A DNA stretch of 64,000 bases from assembly GCF_014042355.1 (NCBI RefSeq), contig NZ_JACEZU010000013.1:124001-188000 (forward strand), written 5' to 3'. The notes below the pieces were generated by a model, which saw only the letters and a list, made by a program, of their open reading frames with translations, had not been told where the DNA came from and did no database searches. This DNA is from Rugamonas apoptosis. GTDB taxonomy: Bacteria; Pseudomonadota; Gammaproteobacteria; Burkholderiales; Burkholderiaceae_D. A program made the translations under genes and the position numbers. This document shows, one piece after another, positions 1-6,657 of the stretch; within the stretch, counting starts at the first letter, position 1, and each line of letters begins with the position of its first letter.

Positions 1-2
1 CC

Positions 3-329
3 GCGCCGCGCGTCTATTACAAGAACCTGCAGCGCATGAACCGGCGCTTCATCGCTGGCAGCGTGGTCACGATGAATGGCGGCACGCAGGACTGCCTGCC
101 AGGATGCACCGTGACGCTGCTGCTGAACGGTGCGCAAGTGGCGCGAACGCTGACCGACTGGTTCGGCGATTTCAAAATCGACGGGCTACCCGACCAATCG
201 CTGTCCTACACGCTCGTACTTGAGCATGCAGAGCATGCGTCGGTACAGATGACGGTGCAGACGGATACTGGCGGCACAAGCATTGATATTGTGGCGCTCA
301 TTCCAGCTGCGATTCAGGCGGCAGCCTGA
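3..329 (+). CDS. C-terminal part of an Fe-S oxidoreductase subunit (partial)
   Basis: The frame is open from the left edge (A-P-R-V-Y-Y-K-N-L) to a TGA, so this is the 3' end of a gene starting outside the window; the ATG at 36 is internal. The start resembles the junction region of 4Fe-4S beta subunits of molybdopterin oxidoreductases (transhydroxylase/formate dehydrogenase type), where a ferredoxin domain is followed by a small Cna-B-like beta-sandwich. The rest fits that sandwich: CTVTLLLNG, then DWFGDFKIDGL, then a YTLVLEH strand. No Fe-S cysteine motif lies in the visible part, so the assignment rests on tail resemblance from memory. A molybdenum catalytic subunit would be expected upstream. 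Confidence 0.5.
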   Translation, partial: APRVYYKNLQRMNRRFIAGSVVTMNGGTQDCLPGCTVTLLLNGAQVARTLTDWFGDFKIDGLPDQSLSYTLVLEHAEHASVQMTVQTDTGGTSIDIVALIPAAIQAAA

Positions 330-413
330 GCGAACCGCGCTGGACATCAGAACGACTTTTGGTTCGAGCCGAACCGAAGTGGCCTGCCCCGGCAAGCAGT
401 CCGTTTCATGGGG

Positions 414-445
414 TGGTTAACCACACCAATTTGTGTGGTTAACCA
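414..445. repeat. Perfect 13-bp inverted repeat made of two TGGTTAACCA palindromes
   Basis: TGGTTAACCACAC is followed by six bases and its exact reverse complement. Each arm contains the self-palindrome TGGTTAACCA (414-423 and 436-445), so two copies sit 22 bp apart, about two helical turns. It lies between two convergent gene ends. There is no T-run, so it is a poor intrinsic terminator; it may be a paired operator or a protein-binding repeat. Confidence 0.6.
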
Positions 446-575
446 GCCGGGTGACGCAGCAAAAAATGCGCTAAGCACTTGATTAGGCCATCTTGTTTGT
501 AGTGGCTTATGATTCTGTTTTCTTGCTCCGATTTGCTGGGTCCCCAGGGCCGCCACCACCAAGCCCCGGGCCGCG

Positions 576-1049
576 CTAGACGCGATGGTCGTAGACGAAT
601 TGCCGAACGCGTTCGGTCGTGATCAAGGCCGCGTCGGGATGGGCCGGATTGATCAGCACATTGTCTTCTTCGTTGATGATCACCGACGGCACCACCAGCA
701 GCGCAGAAGCACGTCCCGCCAACCAGGCCGAGCCAATCGAACGCGAGATCATGCCTTCGGGAACCACATTCCAGCCGACCGGCAACGGACGGAGGGTGAC
801 CACGCGCGCCGCCCACACCGCGTCCGGCACGTCGATGCGCACCAGGGTACGGTTCCACGGCAGCAGCATCCCTTTGCCGAAGTGGGCGCGGGTTTCCCAG
901 GCCGCCAGCGAAATCGATGTAGCAGCGTAGGTCACATGCTCGCCCGCGTTGTTCCATCGCGACCCGCCGCTGGCGGCTCCCTTGCCGGCCATGTCTTCCG
1001 CTGTATAGCTGGTGGTGTCCGAGGCGATGCGCCACAGGCTGACTGTCAT
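576..1049 (-). CDS. RES-domain toxin (type II toxin-antitoxin)
   Basis: The 157-residue protein spans one RES domain. Visible family features are an N-terminal LWRIAS strand, the GGSRWNNAGEHVTYAA segment (family pattern G-x-RWN-x-x-G-x-x-V-x-Y-x) and a conserved Glu in LAAWETRAHF. Characterised RES toxins degrade NAD+ and stop growth when not bound by their Xre/DUF2384 antitoxin. The start codon overlaps the antitoxin stop by four bases (ATGA), so the pair is translationally coupled with the antitoxin first, as is usual for this family. The NAD+-degrading activity is inferred from the family. Confidence 0.85.
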   Translation of the reverse strand: MTVSLWRIASDTTSYTAEDMAGKGAASGGSRWNNAGEHVTYAATSISLAAWETRAHFGKGMLLPWNRTLVRIDVPDAVWAARVVTLRPLPVGWNVVPEGMISRSIGSAWLAGRASALLVVPSVIINEEDNVLINPAHPDAALITTERVRQFVYDHRV

Positions 1050-1669
1050 GCTGCCAGCCCGCCGCGCATGCGCTCCAGTACCTGCTCAACCGCGCGTTGC
1101 CCTTCCGGATTGCGTAACATGGCGGCCGGCGTCTTGTTCCCCAGTTCAGGCAGCTTTTCATGGACCCAGCGCGCAAACCAGCCTTCCAGGTCAAAGGTTT
1201 TCATCTGCTCCGGGTCACCGCTCTCGTCGAGCATCCTGCGCAAGGTGGCCAGCAGGCGCAGGTAGGCCATGATGCGATGTCCCGCAACGTCAGGCAGCGG
1301 CTTGTTGGCGGCTTCGTTGCGCACAAAGGTAGTCTGCGACACCCCAGCCAGGCCCATGATCACGGAAGCCGGTTCGCCGGTTGCCTTGGCGATCAGCTTG
1401 ACAATGTCGGTTGGCACCCCGGCTTCCACCGCGTCGTACAGCTGAACGCCTGGCGCCTCGCGCACCCGCTCCACCAGCGCCCTGAGCTGGTGGAGCGGGG
1501 TTTTCCCGACACTGCCGGCCTGGCCCATTTGTTTGGCCCACAGAGAATGTATCTTGCGTGCAGCGGGTTGCGTGCGCTCCGCTACGCCCTTGGCTGCCAG
1601 TTTCCCCACTGCTCGCCGGCTCCGGTGCGGCACATTCATTTCACTCGCTGCGGCCATACCATCACCCAT
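1046..1669 (-). CDS. Xre/MbcA/ParS-type antitoxin (DUF2384) partner of RES toxin
   Basis: The 207-residue protein has a basic N-terminal tail, an Xre-like helical region (about residues 70-125, with IVKLIAKATGEPASVIMGLAGVS) and a C-terminal DUF2384-like toxin-binding region (about 145-200: FDLEGWFARWVHEKLPELGNK, then a stretch ending EGQRAVEQVLERM). It should neutralise the RES toxin and repress its own promoter. The ATG at 1669 has no clear ribosome-binding site and lies inside an inverted repeat; in-frame ATGs at 1657 and 1639 are alternatives, so the first 5-10 residues are uncertain. It is long for the family because of the extra N-terminal tail. Confidence 0.8.
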   Translation of the reverse strand: MGDGMAAASEMNVPHRSRRAVGKLAAKGVAERTQPAARKIHSLWAKQMGQAGSVGKTPLHQLRALVERVREAPGVQLYDAVEAGVPTDIVKLIAKATGEPASVIMGLAGVSQTTFVRNEAANKPLPDVAGHRIMAYLRLLATLRRMLDESGDPEQMKTFDLEGWFARWVHEKLPELGNKTPAAMLRNPEGQRAVEQVLERMRGGLAA

Positions 1670-1695
1670 TTGGTTAGATTGCGACAGTCAAATGG
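1666..1695 (-). promoter_or_regulatory. Inverted repeat at the antitoxin start, possible autoregulatory operator
   Basis: CCATTTG (1666-1672) and CAAATGG (1689-1695) form a 7-bp inverted repeat with a 16-bp spacer that covers the proposed start codon of the antitoxin. Xre-type antitoxins commonly repress their own operon, so this is a plausible binding site; the role is inferred. Confidence 0.4.
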
Positions 1696-2009
1696 TAATC
1701 CACGATACGGCAAGACTCAATAACTAATCGCCGGGGCGCCTCCCGCCGGGCATCAGGCATCCTGGCGGCTCGTGCCCACCGCAAGGAGATTTCCGCTCTA
1801 TGCAGCTTTTACCCAGCACACGCGCTTGTACTACAGCATGTTCTCAATATTTTCCGTCCGGAAATTGACGTTAATGGAAAATTTCCCATACATCACAAAA
1901 TCCACCAAGATCTGCCAACGCGCTCACATTGCAAATCAATTCAATTCAATTTACATGACCCAAAAGTCATTAATTTTACAATTCGATACATTTATTACGG
2001 GAGGATTAC

Positions 2010-2067
2010 TTGCATTACAGAAATTCACTGCTATCTTCCGTCCCATCGCGATTCAACGGGAATCGCG
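2010..2067 (+). promoter_or_regulatory. Candidate promoter and 5'-UTR hairpin of the outer-membrane barrel gene
   Basis: TTGCAT (2010-2015) and TATCTT (2032-2037) with a 16-bp spacer make a plausible sigma-70 promoter. Just downstream, CGCGATTC-N5-GAATCGCG (2047-2067) is a perfect 8-bp hairpin in the predicted leader, about 30 bases before the start codon; it could stabilise or regulate the transcript. The rest of the 1696-2009 stretch is AT-rich and shows no gene. Confidence 0.45.
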
Positions 2068-2097
2068 AAACAGTGAAATAGACATGAAGGAAATGCC

Positions 2098-2676
2098 ATG
2101 AAAAAAGTCATTCTTACCCTGATCGCCAGCGCAGCCACCGCCGGTGCAGCCCAGGCCCAGACCGGCGCCGCCGGCCATCCGTACATCGGCGTCGGCGTCG
2201 CCTCGGCAGACCATAACTATGCGGCGGGCGGCATGGGTGGTACCAATCTCATCAGTGACGGCTGGAAGGCTTCGGCAAAGATATTCGGCGGCTATGACTT
2301 CAACCGCAACCTGGGCGTCGAGGTGGGCTACACCGACCTGCGCAGCTCGGACTTCAGCTATACCCGCGATGGCAAGGGGATCAACGGCTATTCGAATGGT
2401 TACGGCGCTTACGTGGCCGGGAAATACACGATGCCCGTCAACGAGCAATTCTCCGCCTACGGCAAGCTGGGCCTGGCCTACAGCAAACGCAAAGTCGAGA
2501 CGAACGACGGCCAGCGCCTCAACGACCACGATACGGGCGCCTATGCCGCCCTGGGCGCGGAGTTCAAACTGAACCAGAATGTGTCGTTCGTCGCCGAATA
2601 CGAGCGCTATGGCAAGACCAAGGACTACGGCGCCAAGCCGAATGTGGTTTCTGTCGGGGTGAAATACAGCTTCTGA
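2098..2676 (+). CDS. Outer-membrane beta-barrel protein (OmpA-like 8-strand type)
   Basis: The 192-residue protein begins with a clear signal peptide (KK charge, hydrophobic core, cleavage near AQAQ at residues 19-22). The mature part alternates short glycine/aromatic beta strands: PYIGVGVAS, KIFGGYDFN, LGVEVGYTDL, YGAYVAGKY, FSAYGKLGLAY, GAYAALGAEF, VSFVAEYERY, VVSVGVKYSF. It ends in the C-terminal Phe that marks porin-like barrels for Bam assembly. It matches the small outer-membrane beta-barrel domain family, with no peptidoglycan-binding domain. AAGGAA nine bases before the ATG serves as ribosome-binding site. The gene is monocistronic with its own leader. Specific function is unknown; structural, adhesive or permeability roles are all possible. 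Confidence 0.8.
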   Translation: MKKVILTLIASAATAGAAQAQTGAAGHPYIGVGVASADHNYAAGGMGGTNLISDGWKASAKIFGGYDFNRNLGVEVGYTDLRSSDFSYTRDGKGINGYSNGYGAYVAGKYTMPVNEQFSAYGKLGLAYSKRKVETNDGQRLNDHDTGAYAALGAEFKLNQNVSFVAEYERYGKTKDYGAKPNVVSVGVKYSF

Positions 2677-2935
2677 TCGCGCCTCCCTGGCGTTAGAAAT
2701 ATCGCCAGCGCTTCCCTGGCCCGGTTGCGCGGCGATGCGCCCGCGCGCGCTGCCGGCCGGGCCGTCGCATCTGTATCAAAGCCGGACGAGTCGCCCCGTC
2801 CGGCCCGTCGCCCTCCCCCTCGCCCGCCCAGGACAGTTCCCCTTCCCGGCCAGGCCCGGCATAGGATTTGTCAGCCGCCTCCCTTGAGCAATCGAATCGG
2901 ACGCCAGCGTGCGCGCACGGCGCGCCTCAAAACAA

Positions 2936-2965
2936 TTGACACGAGTGTCACTCTGACTGTATTGT
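2936..2965 (+). promoter_or_regulatory. Promoter of the pqi operon with TetR-like palindrome over the -35
   Basis: TTGACA (2936-2941) and TATTGT (2960-2965) are 18 bp apart, about 80 bases before the first pqi gene. The perfect palindrome TGACAC-GA-GTGTCA (2937-2950) overlaps the -35 box, the classic place for a repressor. No regulator gene is adjacent. The remaining DNA between 2677 and 3045 is very GC-rich and carries no convincing gene. Confidence 0.5.
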
Positions 2966-3045
2966 CACCCTAAACCGAGCAAACACCACATGACCGCGCC
3001 ATACCTGGCGGCACCCCCTGCTTTCAGACAGACCCGGCCCCACGG

Positions 3046-3702
3046 ATGCATGGCCGAACCAAGATGCGACGCATGAAAATTTTCCCAAATCTGGTGGTAT
3101 GCGAACACTGCGACAGCGTGTACCGGCGGCCCACCCTCGCGCCGCGCGAAGCGGCACATTGCACCCGTTGCGATGCTGTCCTGTACCGGGCCAGCCACCT
3201 GGATCTCGATCGCTGGCTGGCGCTGACCGTGGCCACGGCCATCGTGTTCGCGATCGCCAATCTCTGTCCGGTCATCCGCATCAGCATGCAAGGGCTGCAC
3301 AACGAAGCGACCCTCTGGCAATCGGCCGCGGCGCTGGCGCATGGACCGGCCGCGCCCATTGCCCTGCCGGCTGCGCTGGCGATCATCGTGGCGCCCCTGC
3401 TTCAGATCAGCCTGCTGGCCTGGATACTGGTGCACGCCCGCGCCGCCCGCCGTGCGCCGGGCTTCGCGCGCGCGATGCGGATGCTGGTGGCCATGCGGCC
3501 GTGGAGCATGGTCGAGGTAGGCATGCTGAGCATCCTGGTGGCCGTCATCAAGCTCGCCGGCATTGTTCAGGTGACGCCCGGCGCCGGCATCTGGGCCACG
3601 GCCGGGCTGATGGTGTTGCTCCCCCTGATCGCCAACCGCGACATCCATTGGCTGTGGCACCTGACCGAGCCCGCAACGTCGGGCAAGGCGGGCCACCCAT
3701 GA
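3046..3702 (+). CDS. pqiA: PqiA-family inner-membrane protein, first half
   Basis: PqiA proteins are the inner-membrane part of a lipid transport system with the MCE protein PqiB and lipoprotein PqiC, supporting outer-membrane integrity. This 218-residue protein has the N-terminal zinc-ribbon-like motif (CEHC ... CTRC) followed by about four membrane helices (residues roughly 60-80, 105-130, 150-170, 180-200). The PqiA of E. coli has two such halves in one chain of about 417 residues; here the second half is a separate gene overlapping this stop by four bases. ATGs at 3064 and 3073 are possible alternative starts close to the cysteine motif. It is first in a tightly overlapping four-gene operon. 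Confidence 0.85.
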   Translation: MHGRTKMRRMKIFPNLVVCEHCDSVYRRPTLAPREAAHCTRCDAVLYRASHLDLDRWLALTVATAIVFAIANLCPVIRISMQGLHNEATLWQSAAALAHGPAAPIALPAALAIIVAPLLQISLLAWILVHARAARRAPGFARAMRMLVAMRPWSMVEVGMLSILVAVIKLAGIVQVTPGAGIWATAGLMVLLPLIANRDIHWLWHLTEPATSGKAGHP

Positions 3703-4322
3703 GCGGGCATCGCCGCGCGTACCAATTGGGCGTCGTGGCTTGCCACGCCTGCACCCTGGTCTGCGAGGACACCGGCGGCAGCGGCGCACATGCGCGCTGC
3801 CCGCGCTGCGGCGCGGCACTCCACCGCCGCCGGCCCGACAGCATTGCACGCGCCTGGGCGCTGCTGCTCGCCGCCGTGATCTGCTATATCCCGGCCAATG
3901 TGCTGCCCGTCATGCATACGAGCATGCTGGGCAGCGCCAGCGACAGCACCATCATGAGCGGCGTCATCCAGTTCTGGCACCACGGCGCCTACGGCATCGC
4001 GCTGGTGATCTTCATCGCCAGCATATTCGTACCCTGCACCAAGTTCCTCGTGCTCTCGCTGTTGCTGGCCACATCGCAACGGCGCAGCGGCTGGGCCAGG
4101 CGCGAGCGCGCCCGGCTGTATCGCCTGGTCGAGCTGATCGGCTACTGGTCAATGCTCGACGTGCTGGTGGTGGCGATGGTGGCCGCGCTGGTCAAGTTCC
4201 AGGCGCTGAGCGATGTCGAGCCGCGCGTGGGCATCCTCTTTTTCGGCATGGTGGTCATCCTGACCATGCTGTCGGCCATGCATTTTGATCCCCGATTGAT
4301 ATGGGACGGTGACAAAGAATGA
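3699..4322 (+). CDS. pqiA: PqiA-family inner-membrane protein, second half
   Basis: This 207-residue protein repeats the architecture of the preceding gene: a CHAC ... CPRC zinc-ribbon-like motif near residues 16-45, then hydrophobic helices (AWALLLAAVICYIPANVLPVM; ALVIFIASIFVPCTKFLVLS; a helix after YWSMLDVLVV; VGILFFGMVVILTML). The segment PANVLPVM ... G is typical of PqiA/LetA domains. The start at 3699 is set by the ATGA overlap with the upstream stop; a longer frame running back to 3099 is only read-through over the first gene. The two half-proteins probably assemble into the equivalent of one full PqiA. Confidence 0.87.
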   Translation: MSGHRRAYQLGVVACHACTLVCEDTGGSGAHARCPRCGAALHRRRPDSIARAWALLLAAVICYIPANVLPVMHTSMLGSASDSTIMSGVIQFWHHGAYGIALVIFIASIFVPCTKFLVLSLLLATSQRRSGWARRERARLYRLVELIGYWSMLDVLVVAMVAALVKFQALSDVEPRVGILFFGMVVILTMLSAMHFDPRLIWDGDKE

Positions 4323-5995
4323 AAGATACAAACCTGGAACTCGAACCGGCCCACCCGGCCGTTATCCGCCGCCGCCGGCTCCCGCTGGTCTGGCTGGTGC
4401 CGGCCGTGGCGGCGCTGATCGGCCTGTCGATGCTGGTGCATGCCTGGCTCTCGGCCGGAGCGGAGATCACCATCGCCTGCCGCACGGCGACGGGACTGGA
4501 GGCAGGCAAGACCCCCGTCAAGTACAAGGGTGTGACGGTGGGCGAGGTGAAATCGGTCGCCCTGAGCGACGACGGTTCGCACGCCATCGTCATCGTGGCC
4601 CTGGACAAGAGCGCAACCAGCCTGACGCGCCGGGACACACGCTTCTGGGTGGTGCGCCCGCGCGTTGGCACTGGCGGCATATCGGGCCTCGACACCTTGC
4701 TCTCTGGCGCCTACATCGCGGCCGACGTCGGCACGGCGAAGGTGTCCGCCGGCGCGTTCACGGAACTGGAAACGCCCCCCACGGTGGTGGCTGGCACGCC
4801 CGGCAAGTCATTCACGCTGCACGGCGAAGACCTCGGTTCGCTCGACATCGGTTCGTCCATCTACTACCGGCGCATCCAGGTGGGCCGGGTAGCCTCCTAC
4901 AAGCTCGATGCAGATGGCAAGAGCGTCAATCTGCAGATTTTCATCGACGCGCCCTACGACCGTTTCGTCACCACCGACACCCGCTTCTGGAATGCCAGCG
5001 GAGTCGACGTTTCCCTCGGCGCGGACGGGCTCAAGCTCAAGACGCAATCGATGGCGACCATCGTCGCCGGCGGCATCGCCTTCGCCGCGCCCGACCGCAG
5101 CCAGGGCAGCGCCGCCGCCGAACACGCCGAGTTCGTGCTGGCCAAGGACCAGGAAACGGCGCTGGCGCCGCCCGACGGTCCCGGCCAGTACATGCAACTG
5201 CGCTTCGCCCAGTCCCTGCGCGGCCTGACCGTGGGCGCGCCCGTGCTGTTCGCAGGCGTAACCCTCGGCAGCGTGGTGTCGATGAACCTGGACTACGACC
5301 AGGACAACCGCCGCTTCCCCACCATGGTCGGCATCGTCGTCTATCCGCAGCGGCTCGGACCGGTGCTCGACATCCTGAAACGGGAACGGGACCGGGGCGG
5401 CGACAGCGAGCAGCACGTGGCGCAGTTCCTTCAAAAGATGGTCGAGCATGGCCTGCGGGCGCAGGCTTGCTCGGGCAACTTGCTGACGGGGCAGCTCTAT
5501 ATCTCGCTCGATGTCGTGCCGAACGCGCCCAAGGTGGCGTTCGACGTGAATGCCCGTCCGCTGGCCGTGCCCACCATCGACGGCACCTTTGACCGGGTAC
5601 AGGAGCAGGTGGCCAGCATCGTCGGCAAGATCGACAAACTGCCGCTCGCGTCCATCGCAAACCATCTCGATACGGCGCTGGCGGGTCTGGGCGACACCCT
5701 GCGCCAGGTCAACGGCCAGGTCCTGCCCGAGACCACGCGCACCCTGGTCCAGGCGCAGCAGACGTTCGGCGCGGCGCAAGGCATGCTGGCCGACGATGCG
5801 CCGCTCCAGCAAGACCTGGGCCGCACCTTGCAGGAAGTGCAGCACGCGGCCCGTTCGCTGCGCACGCTGACTGAACTGCTCGGGCGTCACCCGCAGTCCC
5901 TGCTGCGCGGCGTACCGGACGATGCGCCAGCTGGCGCCGTCCCTGCCCGCCAGCCCACCACCACCACCACCACCACGAAGGAGCCACAGCGATGA
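4319..5995 (+). CDS. pqiB: PqiB, MCE-domain lipid transport protein
   Basis: The 558-residue protein has one N-terminal transmembrane helix (about residues 22-42, LVWLVPAVAALIGLSMLVHA) and three consecutive MCE domains starting near residues 50, 165 and 295, each with the family pattern of a G-L-x-x-G-x-x-V-x-Y/F-x-G-V-x-V-G-x-V type strand (GLEAGKTPVKYKGVTVGEV; LDIGSSIYYRRIQVGRV; GLTVGAPVLFAGVTLGSV). A long helical region (about 430-530) should form the periplasm-spanning tube. In E. coli PqiB forms such a tunnel between the membranes. The start overlaps the upstream stop (ATGA), as does its own stop with pqiC. A Pro/Thr-rich tail with a run of seven Thr (ACC/ACG codons) is an oddity. Confidence 0.93.
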   Translation: MKDTNLELEPAHPAVIRRRRLPLVWLVPAVAALIGLSMLVHAWLSAGAEITIACRTATGLEAGKTPVKYKGVTVGEVKSVALSDDGSHAIVIVALDKSATSLTRRDTRFWVVRPRVGTGGISGLDTLLSGAYIAADVGTAKVSAGAFTELETPPTVVAGTPGKSFTLHGEDLGSLDIGSSIYYRRIQVGRVASYKLDADGKSVNLQIFIDAPYDRFVTTDTRFWNASGVDVSLGADGLKLKTQSMATIVAGGIAFAAPDRSQGSAAAEHAEFVLAKDQETALAPPDGPGQYMQLRFAQSLRGLTVGAPVLFAGVTLGSVVSMNLDYDQDNRRFPTMVGIVVYPQRLGPVLDILKRERDRGGDSEQHVAQFLQKMVEHGLRAQACSGNLLTGQLYISLDVVPNAPKVAFDVNARPLAVPTIDGTFDRVQEQVASIVGKIDKLPLASIANHLDTALAGLGDTLRQVNGQVLPETTRTLVQAQQTFGAAQGMLADDAPLQQDLGRTLQEVQHAARSLRTLTELLGRHPQSLLRGVPDDAPAGAVPARQPTTTTTTTKEPQR

Positions 5996-6633
5996 AACGC
6001 ATGCTTCGCCTGTTCCGGCTGGCCGCCGTTGCCGGCCTCGCGGCCTGCTCGTCAACGCCGCTCCATTACCACACCTTGCTCGCGCCTGCCGGACAAGGCG
6101 CCGCGGCCGCGCAGCCGGCGCCGTTCCTGATCGAGGTCCTGCCAGTGGGCATCCCGGTCCAGCTGGACCAGCCGCAACTGGTCGTGCGACAAGGCGACAG
6201 CAGCATCGCGCTGCTCGAAGGCGAACGCTGGGCCGGGCCGCTGGACGACGAAGTGCGCGCGGCGCTGTCGGCGAACCTGACGCAACGCCTGGCGACGCAG
6301 GACATCGCCGGTCTGGCCCGCCCCGGCGACAAACCAGTCATGCGGATCAAGCTCCAGGTGCGCCGCTTCGACATCTGGCCCGGCCAACGCGCCCAACTCG
6401 ACGCCGACTGGAGCCTGGGCCTGGCAGACGAGGCGGGCCATGCCCGGCTCACATGCCGTGGCCGGTTCGACATGGCCACGCCGGGCGGGTATCCGGCGCA
6501 GGTGCAGGGTCAGCAGCGCCTCATCGCCGCACTGGCGGACCGGATCGCCGCCGACGCACGGGCCTGGTCGCGGTCGCGCCAGGCCGGCTGTTCCATCATG
6601 CCATCCACCGCCGGGGCGATATCAGGCGGCTGA
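5992..6633 (+). CDS. pqiC: PqiC-family outer-membrane lipoprotein (DUF330/ABC-aux)
   Basis: The 213-residue protein carries a lipoprotein signal with lipobox LAAC (lipidated Cys about residue 19). The mature protein begins STPLHYHTLLAPAG, the usual PqiC/DUF330 opening, followed by FLIEVLPVGIPVQLDQPQLVVRQ and an alpha/beta fold. PqiC docks the PqiB tunnel to the outer membrane. The ATGA overlap with pqiB and the order A-A-B-C support the assignment. The gene converges on the c-di-GMP gene that ends 24 bases downstream. Confidence 0.88.
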   Translation: MKRMLRLFRLAAVAGLAACSSTPLHYHTLLAPAGQGAAAAQPAPFLIEVLPVGIPVQLDQPQLVVRQGDSSIALLEGERWAGPLDDEVRAALSANLTQRLATQDIAGLARPGDKPVMRIKLQVRRFDIWPGQRAQLDADWSLGLADEAGHARLTCRGRFDMATPGGYPAQVQGQQRLIAALADRIAADARAWSRSRQAGCSIMPSTAGAISGG

Positions 6634-6657
6634 CAGACTGGGCGCGGTGTGGGTCGT

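Noticed and set aside
439..1194. 251-residue minus-strand frame over the RES/Xre genes
   Set aside because: It overlaps both toxin-antitoxin genes in another frame and has Arg/Gly/Ala-rich low-complexity translation without any domain.
3099..3698. N-terminal extension of the second pqiA gene
   Set aside because: It is read-through in another frame of the first pqiA; the zinc-ribbon start after the ATGA overlap at 3699 gives the correct protein.
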